Counted from the first letter of the stretch, positions 9,497-17,817 are shown. The stretch: DNA of 64,000 nt from Vibrio renipiscarius (GCF_000827885.1 NZ_JTKH01000024.1:682001-746000), one strand, 5' to 3'. Numbers and translations: made by a program. Notes: generated by a model not told the origin, from the sequence alone.

Positions 9497-9538
9497 CCTA
9501 TTCCTATTCCTATTCCTATTCCTATTCCTATTCCTATT
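9497..9538. repeat. Hexanucleotide microsatellite (CCTATT)7
   Basis: Seven perfect tandem copies of CCTATT run from 9497 to 9538, with a further CC. On the minus strand the unit reads AATAGG, and the stop codon TAG of the PlsC-like gene (9534-9536) is formed inside the array. Copy-number change by whole units would therefore not alter the protein, only the length of the 3' untranslated region. Confidence 0.95.
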
Positions 9539-10181
9539 CCTGCTCGTATTGAGTCACGATACACGCCTGCGCAAGCTGCTGATAATGGCTTTGCATCGTG
9601 TTAAGAAAATCTTCGGCATTGTTGAACTGAACAACCGGATTGCCTAGAACGACATCACAATTAAATGGCACAAACATCGCCGTACCTTTTGGCAACGCTC
9701 GGCCTAAGCCACGCATAACAACAGGGATCACCGGACAATTTTGATGTTCCTCAACCAAATGATAAATGCCCTTTTTTAAACCACTCATGGTTTCCGGTTC
9801 ACCGCGACTGCCTTCAGGAAAGATAATCAAAATATCGCCTTGGTTGAGCGCTTTATGGCATTCATCAAAGACGGCATGGCGGTCGCTTTTACTCGGTGAG
9901 CGGTGAATAGGAATAATGCCCAGAACGTTGAGCGATAACCACGCAGTGAGCTTATTCTTCAAAAAATAATCGGCCGCGGCGACAGGGCGAACTTTGTGTA
10001 CCATGCTGATGGGAAACAGAGCCAACAGTACCAAGGTATCTAAATGACTATTGTGATTGGCGGCGACCACCATCGGACCATTAAGCGGTAGATTTTGTCG
10101 ATTAATCACATTAAGGCCCAGCCCAACAAAGACCAGTGGCTTTACAAACAGCAGTACGAATAACACCTTGAATATTTTCAT
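9534..10181 (-). CDS. 1-acyl-glycerol-3-phosphate acyltransferase family (PlsC-like)
   Basis: The 215-residue protein has an N-terminal hydrophobic anchor, the catalytic HX4D motif in NHNSHLD (His43, Asp48), and the acceptor-binding motif FPEGSRG (121-127). It should transfer an acyl group to a lysophospholipid or related glycerol phosphate at the cytoplasmic face of the inner membrane. It is the last gene of a leftward operon; only nine bases separate it from the CdsA-like gene. The combination with a CDP-diglyceride synthase and a CDP-alcohol transferase implies one lipid pathway. The substrate could instead be a lysolipid product of the operon's own transferase. The stop falls inside the hexanucleotide repeat. 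Confidence 0.85.
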   Translation of the reverse strand: MKIFKVLFVLLFVKPLVFVGLGLNVINRQNLPLNGPMVVAANHNSHLDTLVLLALFPISMVHKVRPVAAADYFLKNKLTAWLSLNVLGIIPIHRSPSKSDRHAVFDECHKALNQGDILIIFPEGSRGEPETMSGLKKGIYHLVEEHQNCPVIPVVMRGLGRALPKGTAMFVPFNCDVVLGNPVVQFNNAEDFLNTMQSHYQQLAQACIVTQYEQE

Positions 10182-10190
10182 GTTATCCCC

Positions 10191-11135
10191 TTAATAGTAC
10201 AGGTAATAGATATAGTGGAAAAACAAGGGGGCGGTGAACATCAGGCTATCAATACGATCAAGAATGCCCCCATGACCTGGGATAAACTGACTGGTGTCTT
10301 TGATGTTCAGGTCGCGTTTTACCGATGAAATAACCAAGTCACCAATAAAACCACTAAAAGCGATGATCATACCTGCGACAAGTCCTTGCATGGCCGTCAG
10401 TGGGGTGAGGTAAGGTGCAACAAAATAGCTGGTGATGATGATCGTTGCGGCCCCGCCAATGAATCCTTCCCAGGTTTTATTCGGGCTGACTTTAGGCACA
10501 ATCTTGTGCTTGCCAAAACTCTTACCCCAAACGTATTGGCAGACATCGTTAAATTGCGTAAAGACCAATAAGAACAACAGCATTCCCATCGAACCCGCTT
10601 CAGGATTCTTACTCGGTAGTACCAAGAGATACGCCATATGACTGACGCAAAAGACCGTTAACATCAGCGCCCAGTGAACGATCCCTGCAGACCGTATAAA
10701 GCCTTTGGTATCGCCAATCAGTACAGCCACCATCGGCAGGTAAAGGAACATGTAGACCGGGATAAAGATGATGTACATGCCATACCAGCCGATCGAGAGC
10801 CAGTAGTAATGGAAGGGGATCGATAGATAAGCCCAAAAGATCACGCGTCTATCCGTCATACGGATCGGTACGATCGAGAGAAACTCTTTGAGTGCCATAA
10901 AACTTAAGAAGGCGACAAAGATCAGCGTGTATTGGGTGGGCAGATAGAGCACCACAAAGACGATCCCAATCATCCACCACCAAGAGCGGATACGCAGTTT
11001 TAGCTCATGGTAATCTTTATTCGGATGGCGACGCGATAAGTAGAGGTAGACTAAGGTACCGATAATCAGCACTAAGGTGATTGCGGCCATCATGTGCAGT
11101 GAGTGGATTGGAATACTAGTCATGGTTGTGCTCAC
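10191..11135 (-). CDS. Phosphatidate cytidylyltransferase family (CdsA-like)
   Basis: The 314-residue polytopic membrane protein carries the full CdsA signature near its C-terminus: S-S-V-K-R, K-D four residues later, then GHGGILDRID. An earlier SPNKTWEGFIGG segment is also characteristic. It makes CDP-diacylglycerol from phosphatidate and CTP. Its reading frame overlaps the 3' end of the upstream CDP-alcohol transferase gene by 20 bp, and the PlsC-like gene follows, so this is almost certainly a dedicated copy feeding the transferase. E. coli YnbB, paired with YnbA, is the nearest arrangement I know. The housekeeping cdsA would be expected elsewhere in the genome. Confidence 0.87.
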   Translation of the reverse strand: MSTTMTSIPIHSLHMMAAITLVLIIGTLVYLYLSRRHPNKDYHELKLRIRSWWWMIGIVFVVLYLPTQYTLIFVAFLSFMALKEFLSIVPIRMTDRRVIFWAYLSIPFHYYWLSIGWYGMYIIFIPVYMFLYLPMVAVLIGDTKGFIRSAGIVHWALMLTVFCVSHMAYLLVLPSKNPEAGSMGMLLFLLVFTQFNDVCQYVWGKSFGKHKIVPKVSPNKTWEGFIGGAATIIITSYFVAPYLTPLTAMQGLVAGMIIAFSGFIGDLVISSVKRDLNIKDTSQFIPGHGGILDRIDSLMFTAPLFFHYIYYLYY

Positions 11136-11853
11136 TCACGATGGATTCGCGGGTAGGGGCTGAGGGGCTGGCGGGGGCGATTTGGGATTCTTGCTCTTGT
11201 TGTGCTTTGGTATTGAAAATAAACACCAAGCGACGCCAACAGGTTAACACACAGCCGAGTACCATTAGCACGAGCGTACCATCCATCAGGTACAAGCTTA
11301 GGCTAGGCAACCACTCAAACCACTGACTAAACGCCATGACAACTAATGTGATGGTTAGCAGTGCCATGCGATGTTGCTTGGCCATTGGGCCTCGAAAATC
11401 AGCAGGGCAACCCATACTGAAACCCAGCACACGTATATAGGCACTCAATATTGCCAGCGAGGCTGCAACCCAAGCGAATGAAAGCCCAAGTTCTGAGCCC
11501 GTCACGAAACCGGCCCCCACGATTAAGAGCGGATCGGCAACTCTATCGGGCACATCGTTAAACAATTCGCCAGCCGGGGTTTTCTTGCCTCCTTCAACAG
11601 CCACCATGCCATCAAACAGATTACACAACAGACGCATTTGAATCGCCGTAGCGAACAAGATTAACCAGATTGGGGTGGGCCAAAAATGCTCACCCGTAGC
11701 AAAGGCGAATCCCATTGCGGCGAAGGCGATGCTCATAAGTGAAATTTGATTGGGGGTGATGTTTTTCTGGCTAAGCCAAACGGCAATACGTTTGGCCACC
11801 GGTATATTGCGCACCGCGAGTGGGCGGCGATTTGATTCTTCTTGATGCTCCAT
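11116..11853 (-). CDS. CDP-alcohol phosphatidyltransferase family protein
   Basis: The 245-residue membrane protein has about six hydrophobic segments. The family motif DGx2ARx8Gx3Dx3D is present in altered form: Asp81-Gly82, Ala85, Gly95 and Asp103 are kept, the arginine position (86) is valine, and the third aspartate position (99) is asparagine with Asp100 beside it. YnbA-like proteins also show Asn at that position. The enzyme should join a CDP-activated lipid to an unknown alcohol. It is first in the operon with CdsA-like and PlsC-like genes. The altered motif makes ordinary phosphatidylglycerophosphate or phosphatidylserine synthesis unlikely. Confidence 0.82.
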   Translation of the reverse strand: MEHQEESNRRPLAVRNIPVAKRIAVWLSQKNITPNQISLMSIAFAAMGFAFATGEHFWPTPIWLILFATAIQMRLLCNLFDGMVAVEGGKKTPAGELFNDVPDRVADPLLIVGAGFVTGSELGLSFAWVAASLAILSAYIRVLGFSMGCPADFRGPMAKQHRMALLTITLVVMAFSQWFEWLPSLSLYLMDGTLVLMVLGCVLTCWRRLVFIFNTKAQQEQESQIAPASPSAPTRESIVSEHNHD

Positions 11854-12310
11854 GCAATCACAGTCCTTTTTGAATGAAATTGCATTATAACGACTCGGAA
11901 CTAATTGAAAATAAAGTCACAAGAGTTTGATTTATGAACACCAAATATGCGGGTCACCCCTAGAAAATTTGATGCATTTACCTAGCGCGAGGCTAGGAAA
12001 TATGAATAGCCTCTCTTGGAAGGCAGAGGCCTTTCATTGCCACCTTATGGAGTGTGATATTGGGCAAAGTTCTTACTGATGAAGTGCGTTATTTCCTTTA
12101 AAGATCGGCGTTATGAGATGCAGGTCTGTGCTGTGACCGAACCGGTTAAGTATAATTACAACCTCTCTAGGTTTATGTTTTTATTAAAATTTAAAGAAAT
12201 TGATTAAACCAGTCAGTTCACTCTATTTCGGTAACGTGAACACATGTTGTTATTGGTTGTAGGCTGACCTTTTAGGTCTCATTGACGCCTTATGCTCTAG
12301 GAATTGGCAT
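11854..12310. other. 457-bp intergenic region with hairpins
   Basis: No gene is recognisable. The region must contain the divergent promoters of the lipid operon and the zinc-ribbon gene. Two overlapping short dyads occur at 11981-12013: CCTAGC/GCTAGG (11981-11986 and 11992-11997) and GAGGCTA/TAGCCTC (11989-11995 and 12007-12013). They share bases and so could form alternative structures. I do not recognise a riboswitch class here. Confidence 0.45.
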
Positions 12311-12670
12311 ATGAAAACATCACTTTTCTACCACTGCCCAAAATGCGCAGCGAACACGGTTTTACCCGCGAAAATCATTAATAAAATTACTGATGATGGC
12401 TGTTTCAGTTGTCATTGTTGCCACTCTGTACTGCGTCTAAACGACGAGGGCATGAAATCATTGAATGGTCGACGCGCTGAGCTGAAAACGTTAATGCCCT
12501 ATCAAGTTGGCGGAGTTGCCATGATGATTATCGCGACGTTTATTCATCTATTTGGTGGCATGGCCGCCGATACATTATTGCTGTGTAGCATTATTGCCAC
12601 TACCGCTATTCTTAAAGCCCATTCAACGTTCTTCCTTGACTCTCATCTTGCCTTCGATGAAAAAGCCTAA
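12311..12670 (+). CDS. Small zinc-ribbon membrane protein, uncharacterised
   Basis: The 119-residue protein has a treble-cysteine zinc-ribbon-like N-terminus (YHCPKCAANT near residue 8 and FSCHCCHSVLRL near residue 36, two CxxC pairs) and two hydrophobic helices from about residue 67 to 105 (VGGVAMMIIATFIHLFGG, then TLLLCSIIATTAILKA). The layout suggests a cytoplasmic metal-binding head on a two-helix membrane anchor. AGGA lies eight bases before the ATG. It stands alone, with a hairpin after its stop. No function can be assigned. Confidence 0.7.
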   Translation: MKTSLFYHCPKCAANTVLPAKIINKITDDGCFSCHCCHSVLRLNDEGMKSLNGRRAELKTLMPYQVGGVAMMIIATFIHLFGGMAADTLLLCSIIATTAILKAHSTFFLDSHLAFDEKA

Positions 12671-12684
12671 CCGTTGAACGGTTC

Positions 12685-12719
12685 GAGAGTTGGGATGAGC
12701 CTACGAGATCCCAACTCTC
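12685..12719 (+). terminator. 12-bp perfect hairpin after zinc-ribbon gene
   Basis: GAGAGTTGGGAT (12685-12696) pairs with ATCCCAACTCTC (12708-12719) around an 11-nt loop, 15 bp after the stop. No U-tract follows, so termination may need other factors. Confidence 0.6.
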
Positions 12720-12902
12720 CTGAGCGGTTTACCGAATACATTTGTGACGTTGTCACCTTGATCGTCTTGATAATGTAGACGTCGGCCCGAACCCTTAGCT
12801 TCTGGCTAGCGCTGAACTTTTCATTTGCGGGCTGCATTGGTTGATTTAAAATAGAGATAGGGCATATCCGATTATGTCACTCATTCTTTTTAAGAGGTCA
12901 AT

Positions 12903-13328
12903 ATGAAAAAATATCTTACGGCACTGATGTTAGTGGCTGCTTTAACGGGTTGTGATGATGCCAGCAAAGCTATTGAACAAGCACAAGACGCGGCAAACGA
13001 TGCAGTAGATAGCCTTCAAGAAAAAATTGAATCGGTTGATCTTAATGCGCTGAATCTTGATCAGTTTGGGGAAGCGGCAGATTCAGCCGAAAAACTGGCT
13101 GAATCGGTACAAGCAGCGTTAGAAGCGGATTTTAGTAACCCTCAAGCGCTCAATGATGTGAAAGAACACATTGCCAATGCCTACAGCTGCCTAGTTGATG
13201 TTTCATCTGAGTCTGCAGCAGAGAAATTAATGGATAAAGTGATGGAAAGCATCAGCAATGAAGAAGCGCAGTCTTTGATTGAGCGTGGGGTTGAGAAGGC
13301 TAAGGAAGCCCAAGAGTGTGTCATGTAA
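12903..13328 (+). CDS. Predicted lipoprotein, uncharacterised
   Basis: The 141-residue precursor starts with a short signal peptide ending in the lipobox LTGC (cysteine 17). The mature part is highly acidic and alanine-rich, with repeated heptad-like helices (AIEQAQDAANDAVDSLQEKIES and AAEKLMDKVMESIS regions) and two more cysteines (near residues 97 and 139) that could pair. It is probably a helical periplasmic protein anchored in a membrane. AGAGG precedes the ATG by a few bases. No paralogue or named family is recognised, and no operon partner is evident. Confidence 0.7.
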   Translation: MKKYLTALMLVAALTGCDDASKAIEQAQDAANDAVDSLQEKIESVDLNALNLDQFGEAADSAEKLAESVQAALEADFSNPQALNDVKEHIANAYSCLVDVSSESAAEKLMDKVMESISNEEAQSLIERGVEKAKEAQECVM

Positions 13329-13339
13329 ACACCCTGCTT

Positions 13340-13486
13340 ACTTGAAACGGTGGCGTTGTTGGCTGCGTTCTCTCACTCTAATCACATAGTAACCTATGCT
13401 CATAGAGATTCGCTCATTTGCCGCCTAGCCACCGTTCCAATTAATTTGGGTGTTGATGGATTTATCGCTACATGGATGAGAGTCGT
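13340..13486. repeat. ERIC-like intergenic repeat, copy 1
   Basis: This is the first of two near-identical 147-bp tandem units. The unit begins ACTTGAAACGGTGGCG and contains an imperfect palindrome bounded by GGTGGC and GCCACC, centred on CATAGTAACCTATG near 13390. Structure and intergenic position resemble the ERIC/IRU elements of gamma-proteobacteria. Confidence 0.75.
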
Positions 13487-13633
13487 ACTTGAAGCGGTGG
13501 TGTTGTTGGCTGCGTTCTCTCGCTCTAATCACATCGTGACCTATGCTCTAGAGATTCGCTTATTTGCCGCCTAGCCACCGTTCCAATTAATTTGGGTGTT
13601 GATGGGTTTATCGCTACATGGATGAGCGCGACT
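13487..13633. repeat. ERIC-like intergenic repeat, copy 2
   Basis: The unit beginning ACTTGAAGCGGTGGTG at 13487 repeats copy 1 with about a dozen substitutions up to CATGGATGAG at 13617-13626. A truncated third copy (ACTTGAAACGGTGGCGTTG, from 13646 to about 13669) follows. Confidence 0.75.
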
Positions 13634-13733
13634 TGAACGAGTCGTACTTGAAACGGTGGCGTTGTTGGCGGTATTTTGCCGCAGCCGCTTCGCCATCGGT
13701 TCTTTTATCTAGTCCGTTTCAATAAAAATCGAT

Positions 13734-14009
13734 TTAACGCCGTTGGCAGGTTGTACAGCCACGGCATGCTTGCCTTGTCATCTTATCTAAACGTGAACGC
13801 TGAACCTTGCAATAGGCGTTTTTCAATGCTCTTCGTGCTTCAAACCAATCCTCAGGTTTTTGTAAAATCAAATAGCCATTGAAACGCTTAACGATTTGCG
13901 TGCCGTACTGCGCAATGAATTGGCTGTCATAACCAATATCAAAATAAGTCAGTGCTTGTTCGATGGAAGTGAAGCTGGCAATGGTTTTTTGAATGTCTGT
14001 CTGGCTCAT
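13734..14009 (-). CDS. NifW-like (nitrogenase-stabilising protein family) small protein
   Basis: The 91-residue protein resembles NifW in its core: a SIEQALTYFDIGYDSQFI segment equals the AEDFFxxFxVxYDPxxV block, then a helix TQIVKRFNGYLIL equals HILKRFxxYL, and an ALKNAYCKVQ helix. It has an added C-terminal CxxCxxC (Cys82, Cys85, Cys88) that could bind metal or an iron-sulfur cluster. AGGA precedes the ATG by about eight bases. No nitrogenase genes lie in the window, so a nitrogen-fixation role is not implied. It sits between copies of the ERIC-like repeat. The family match is by eye. Confidence 0.6.
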   Translation of the reverse strand: MSQTDIQKTIASFTSIEQALTYFDIGYDSQFIAQYGTQIVKRFNGYLILQKPEDWFEARRALKNAYCKVQRSRLDKMTRQACRGCTTCQRR

Positions 14010-14429
14010 ATCTCTGTCCTACTTGAAGTGGCAGCAGTGTTGGCTGGCACTCTTAAACCTCATCACATAGCGCATTGATACTCAGAGGCTTTGTATGCTT
14101 TTCGCCGACCGGCATCTTCAAGTTGTTTGGGTATCGCTGTGATATTTTTAGTTTAAAGAGTGCGTGCAGGCCTTGAGCTAAAATATCAAAAAATGGTTGT
14201 GTTTGTCGTGATTTCACCACGCTTCAAATGGAAAACCCATTCATTCGCGCCGCGGTGAATAACCTCCCCCGTAGAAGCGCTACGCAGGATGACTTCGTTC
14301 GTTATCACATTTAATGTATTTTTTTTAAGATCTGTCTCTTGTTCTAATCAGAAAGTGCTAGCTCATTCATACTTCCAAAATATGAATTTATATACACTAG
14401 CACGGAGAATTGACCAGGATTGATACGCT
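14010..14429. other. Intergenic region with degenerate repeat copy
   Basis: Bases 14022-14090 are a diverged copy of the upstream ERIC-like element (ACTTGAAGTGGCAGCAG, then CATCACATAGC). On the minus strand 14308-14186 encodes an open stretch of 40 codons ending ITTNTTIF. It lacks a ribosome binding site and looks like a gene remnant. The rest holds the promoter of the DUF342 gene; nothing else is recognised. Confidence 0.45.
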
Positions 14430-16106
14430 ATGTGGAAGGATATCGTCTCGTTGTCTGACGATAAAAATCAGGTGATTGCACGCTTACCAAAAGATATGAC
14501 GTTAAAGCGTGATTTTAACCAAAATGGACTCCGTGCCATCTTATCTGAACTTAATGCAGGCGCGTATTTCGTAAAGGAAGACGCCGTACAGCGTTTTGTT
14601 GCACTGGCAAAAGAAGGGAAGTCGGAATCTTTCCATGGGATTGTCATTGCTGAAATACGGGATGCCAGCGTTGAAGTCGTTGTGACAGACAACGATATGC
14701 TCGCCAGTATGATCGTGACGGGTGCTTATGGCGGCAAAGCGCCTCAAGGTCTGCAACTTATCCATGCGCTTGCCCGAGCTTCAGTGACAAAAGGCATCAA
14801 TAAACTGGCTCTAAAAAAAGCGTTAGCGATGGGAGCAAAATTGTCCGCAGGTGAGCAATTTACTCAAGCTGTCGCGATAGGACGAAAGCCGATTGAAGGT
14901 AAAAACGCCAAATTTATTGCTCTAGTAAAAGATATTTCCAAACAAGTGCTGGCCCCGGTTGAAGATGCGACAGGGAAGGTTGATATGCTCAACCTGGGTG
15001 AAACGATTAACGTCGCGGTAGGGCAACCTCTCATGCGTCGAATTCCCCCAACAGCAGGCACTCCGGGTCTGACGGTTCAGGGAAAAGTACTCCCTGCCGG
15101 TGACGGTAAAGATGCCCCTCTTCGAGAGGGTAAAAATTCGGCGATTTCAGACAGTGATCCTGACGTGCTGGTGGCCCTTATTTCGGGCATGCCTATTTTG
15201 CATGCCGCGACGGTGGATGTGGACGAAGTGTTGGTCATGAATTCGATTGGTGTCGCGACTGGGCATGTCAAATTCAAAGGCAATGTGATCGTTCGAGGCA
15301 ATATTGAGTCAGACATGATTGTGCGAGCGACGGGTAATATCGTCGTCTCAGGTTTCATTGAATCGGCCAATGTACAAGCGCAAGGCGATATTGAAGTAGC
15401 AAAGGGAATCATCGGGCACAATGTCTCTGATGGAAAGCCAAAATCATGTTCGGTGAAAGCGGGTGGGTGTATCAAAGCAAACTATGCCCAGTTTAGCGAA
15501 CTTCAAGCGGGCAATGATATTCTGCTCGCCCAGTACGGCATGAATAATGAAATGCGTTGTGGCCAGAATTTAACGATTAGAGATGAGACCGGGCGAACGG
15601 GCACATTGAGTGGGGGCACAACAAAAGTTGGTGGAAAGGTTTCCTGCGTCAATTTAGGTGTTGAAGGGGACACCGCCACACATGTCCATGCTTTTGCTCG
15701 TTACAAGATGTACAAAGATCGCCAAAACAAATACAAAGCCCACTATTTAATGGCGCAAGAAGCCACGATGAATGCGGTGCGTAAAGAGCTCGAATTTAAA
15801 AAGCGGCCAAAGGCGGAAAGAAGCGAAGAAGAGCAAGATCAAATCGCACGGTGTAAATTGGCCGCCAATGCCAATCTAGAAAAAATTCGCCTAGCTCGTG
15901 ATGAATATAGTGCGGAGTTCACGCGTCAACTCGATGAAAATGTCATTGAAGTCACCAGCAAAGTATTCACACACGTAACGATACAATTTGGGGAAGAACG
16001 AATCACCACAAAGCGCTCGCATGGCGCGAGTTTTTTCCGCTTTAATCAATTTGAAATTAAGTGCTCAACAACGTTGAATGAAGATGCGTTAACGCAAGAT
16101 TTCTGA
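14430..16106 (+). CDS. FapA/DUF342 family protein
   Basis: The 558-residue cytoplasmic protein belongs to the DUF342 (FapA) family. The N-terminal ~200 residues are mixed alpha/beta. Residues from about 255 to 425 form the repetitive beta-helix-like core (VKFKGNVIVRGNIESDMIV, then ATGNIVVSGFIESANVQAQGDIEVAKGIIG are shared with the family). A charged coiled-coil-like helix follows near 440-520. In V. vulnificus a FapA protein links the glucose PTS to polar flagellum assembly, but Vibrio genomes carry more than one DUF342 gene and no flagellar gene lies here, so that role is not assured. It is monocistronic, with AGGA about ten bases upstream. Confidence 0.8.
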   Translation: MWKDIVSLSDDKNQVIARLPKDMTLKRDFNQNGLRAILSELNAGAYFVKEDAVQRFVALAKEGKSESFHGIVIAEIRDASVEVVVTDNDMLASMIVTGAYGGKAPQGLQLIHALARASVTKGINKLALKKALAMGAKLSAGEQFTQAVAIGRKPIEGKNAKFIALVKDISKQVLAPVEDATGKVDMLNLGETINVAVGQPLMRRIPPTAGTPGLTVQGKVLPAGDGKDAPLREGKNSAISDSDPDVLVALISGMPILHAATVDVDEVLVMNSIGVATGHVKFKGNVIVRGNIESDMIVRATGNIVVSGFIESANVQAQGDIEVAKGIIGHNVSDGKPKSCSVKAGGCIKANYAQFSELQAGNDILLAQYGMNNEMRCGQNLTIRDETGRTGTLSGGTTKVGGKVSCVNLGVEGDTATHVHAFARYKMYKDRQNKYKAHYLMAQEATMNAVRKELEFKKRPKAERSEEEQDQIARCKLAANANLEKIRLARDEYSAEFTRQLDENVIEVTSKVFTHVTIQFGEERITTKRSHGASFFRFNQFEIKCSTTLNEDALTQDF

Positions 16107-16167
16107 TCTAGAATAGAGGCTTGTAACAGACGAATATTTTAAACGACGTAACTGGCGAGCAATTCAC

Positions 16168-16704
16168 ATGACAAATACCGTTTATATAGCAACGAGCCTA
16201 GATGGCTACATTGCGGATAAAAACAATCAAATCGATTGGCTACATGATATCCCTAACCCTGATGGGCTTGATTTTGGTTTTAGCCAGTTTATGGCAGGCA
16301 TCGATGCCTTAATCATGGGAAGAAACACACTGGAGATAGTACTCAGTTTCGACTGTGAGTGGCCATACAATAAACCGGTGTTTGTCCTTAGCAATACCAT
16401 GACAAAAGTGCCGTCAGGTTATGAAGATAAAGTCTTTTTAATCCAAGGCGATCTTTCTACGATTCTTTCTGATCTTCATCAGCAGGGCTATCAAAACCTC
16501 TATATTGATGGCGGCGTTACGATCCAAAACTTTTTGCGAGCCGATCTGATTGATCAGCTGATCATCACGACTATTCCGGTTTTGCTTGGCGGAGGAATCC
16601 CTCTGTTTGCAGATTTGGAGGCGCCACTTAAATTTAGACACGTTAAGTCTGAGCAATTCGTTGATTGCCTAGTCCAGAACCACTTTGTGCGAGAAAGAGA
16701 ATAA
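16168..16704 (+). CDS. Dihydrofolate reductase / RibD C-terminal-like protein
   Basis: The 178-residue single-domain protein begins VYIATSLDGYIADKNNQIDWL, the N-terminal pattern of the RibD-C/DHFR-like fold. It continues with ALIMGRNTLE and with NLYIDGGVTIQNFL, where the family binds NADPH, and IPVLLGGGIPLF. It probably reduces a pterin-like or other substrate with NADPH. It lacks the RibD deaminase half and has no riboflavin genes nearby, so it is better called a DHFR-family protein of unknown substrate, as in E. coli YyaP-like proteins. A hairpin follows at 16716. Confidence 0.82.
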   Translation: MTNTVYIATSLDGYIADKNNQIDWLHDIPNPDGLDFGFSQFMAGIDALIMGRNTLEIVLSFDCEWPYNKPVFVLSNTMTKVPSGYEDKVFLIQGDLSTILSDLHQQGYQNLYIDGGVTIQNFLRADLIDQLIITTIPVLLGGGIPLFADLEAPLKFRHVKSEQFVDCLVQNHFVRERE

Positions 16705-17086
16705 AACAGGCTTGGGATGAAACCTTATGCATCTATAAAGGTTTCATCTTGATTCTCGTTGAGATTCAAACATTATTTTTCTTACCAGAAAAGAAAAGTA
16801 GCAAGAAAATTCCCGCTATTAGAACCATTCCGCAATACCCGCAATAAATCACTACGAATCCCGTTATTCGCTAGATAAATCACTCATAAATGCATAATAA
16901 ACCTTTCTAAATCTAAGTTATACGATCATAAACGCACAGATTGTATAAAAACGTCTAGGGTTTTGAGTTTTTTAACATTCTCACTCGGTGGTAATTAGTA
17001 AACTTTATTGTTTATAATTTCTCATCGTTTAGGAATACAATTTGCGCAACTCTTCTAGGAAAAGATAAAACATAAGTGTGAACTCG
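16705..17086. other. A+T-rich intergenic region
   Basis: After the hairpin at 16716-16748 the sequence is A+T-rich with no recognisable gene. It should contain the promoter of the IclR gene. I see no clear operator or strong ribosome binding site just before 17087. Confidence 0.5.
16716..16748 (+). terminator. Hairpin after DHFR-like gene
   Basis: GATGAAACCTT (16716-16726) pairs perfectly with AAGGTTTCATC (16738-16748) around an 11-nt loop. The following sequence is only modestly T-rich (TTGATTCTCGTT). Confidence 0.6.
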
Positions 17087-17812
17087 ATGAAGCAGAACTC
17101 AGGACAGGTTAACGAAAAGCTCCTACAGCTTTTAATGCAAGTTGCAGTGAATGAAGAGCCGGTAACAGCGAAGACGCTGAGTGAGCAGCTAGGCACGCCG
17201 ATTAGTAGTCTATATCGTCATCTAAAGTTGCTTAAAGAATGGAACTTGATCGAAGAAAGTCCAAGTGACAAAACCTTGATCATCGGTCCGGCAGCTTTGT
17301 TGCTTATGCGCAGCTATGAAACCAGTCAACATGATTTAGATTCTGTTGATGCGGTACTCAACCGTTTGCAAAAACAAACGGGTGAAATGGCGGCTTATAT
17401 GGTGCCTGTAGGCTACCGCGCGTTGTGCGTCAGTCGCAAAGAGAGCATGCAAGCACTGCGTTGTAGCTATGTCCAAGGGCAAAGCCAGCCTTTACTTAGA
17501 GGTGCGTCTTCTAAAGTGATGCTTGCGTTTATGCCAGCACAGCGCCGAGAAAAGATTTTACGCTATTTTGGTGAAGCTCATCTGATTAACGAATGGCAAC
17601 AAGAGTTTGATGTAATTCGCTCGCAAGGATATGCGGTGAGTACATCTGAAATTGATCCGGGGGTTTCCGGTATCAGTGCTCCTGTTATGAAAGGATCAAA
17701 GCTCGTGGGAGCAATCTCTGTGATGGCGCCAGCACACCGAGTGCAGCAAAATCAACAACGGATCATTCTCCACGTGCTTCAAGCTGCGAGGGCTCTGCCC
17801 CCAGAAAGGTGA
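17087..17812 (+). CDS. IclR-family transcriptional regulator
   Basis: The 241-residue protein has a winged helix-turn-helix in its first ~70 residues (PVTAKTLSEQLGTPISSLYRHLKLLKEW) and an IclR effector domain after it (GYRALCVSRKESMQALRCSY; LLRGASSKVMLAF; ISAPVMKGSKLVGAISVMAP). The start is taken at ATG 17087; a GTG at 17078 is also possible and neither has a good ribosome binding site. The downstream arginase-like gene begins within about six bases of the stop, so the regulator and the arginase-like protein are probably one transcript. Effector and target genes are unknown. Confidence 0.88.
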   Translation: MKQNSGQVNEKLLQLLMQVAVNEEPVTAKTLSEQLGTPISSLYRHLKLLKEWNLIEESPSDKTLIIGPAALLLMRSYETSQHDLDSVDAVLNRLQKQTGEMAAYMVPVGYRALCVSRKESMQALRCSYVQGQSQPLLRGASSKVMLAFMPAQRREKILRYFGEAHLINEWQQEFDVIRSQGYAVSTSEIDPGVSGISAPVMKGSKLVGAISVMAPAHRVQQNQQRIILHVLQAARALPPER

Positions 17813-17817
17813 TACGT

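Noticed and set aside
9331..9552. Rightward open frame with a Tyr-Ser repeat C-terminus
   Set aside because: It runs through the hexanucleotide array, overlaps the Nudix gene, and has no ribosome binding site; the YS repeat is the array read in frame.
11981..12013. Riboswitch in the 5' region of the zinc-ribbon gene
   Set aside because: Two overlapping stems exist, but they match no riboswitch consensus I know and lie about 300 bases before the gene.
13340..13669. Possible CRISPR array or VCR (attC) sites
   Set aside because: The units are 147 bp long, tandem and without spacers of unique sequence, and their ends do not match the VCR core sites. ERIC-like repeats fit better.
14186..14308. 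Minus-strand frame of 40 codons ending ITTNTTIF
   Set aside because: The GTG start has no ribosome binding site and the frame is short; it may be a remnant, so it is only noted in the spacer entry.
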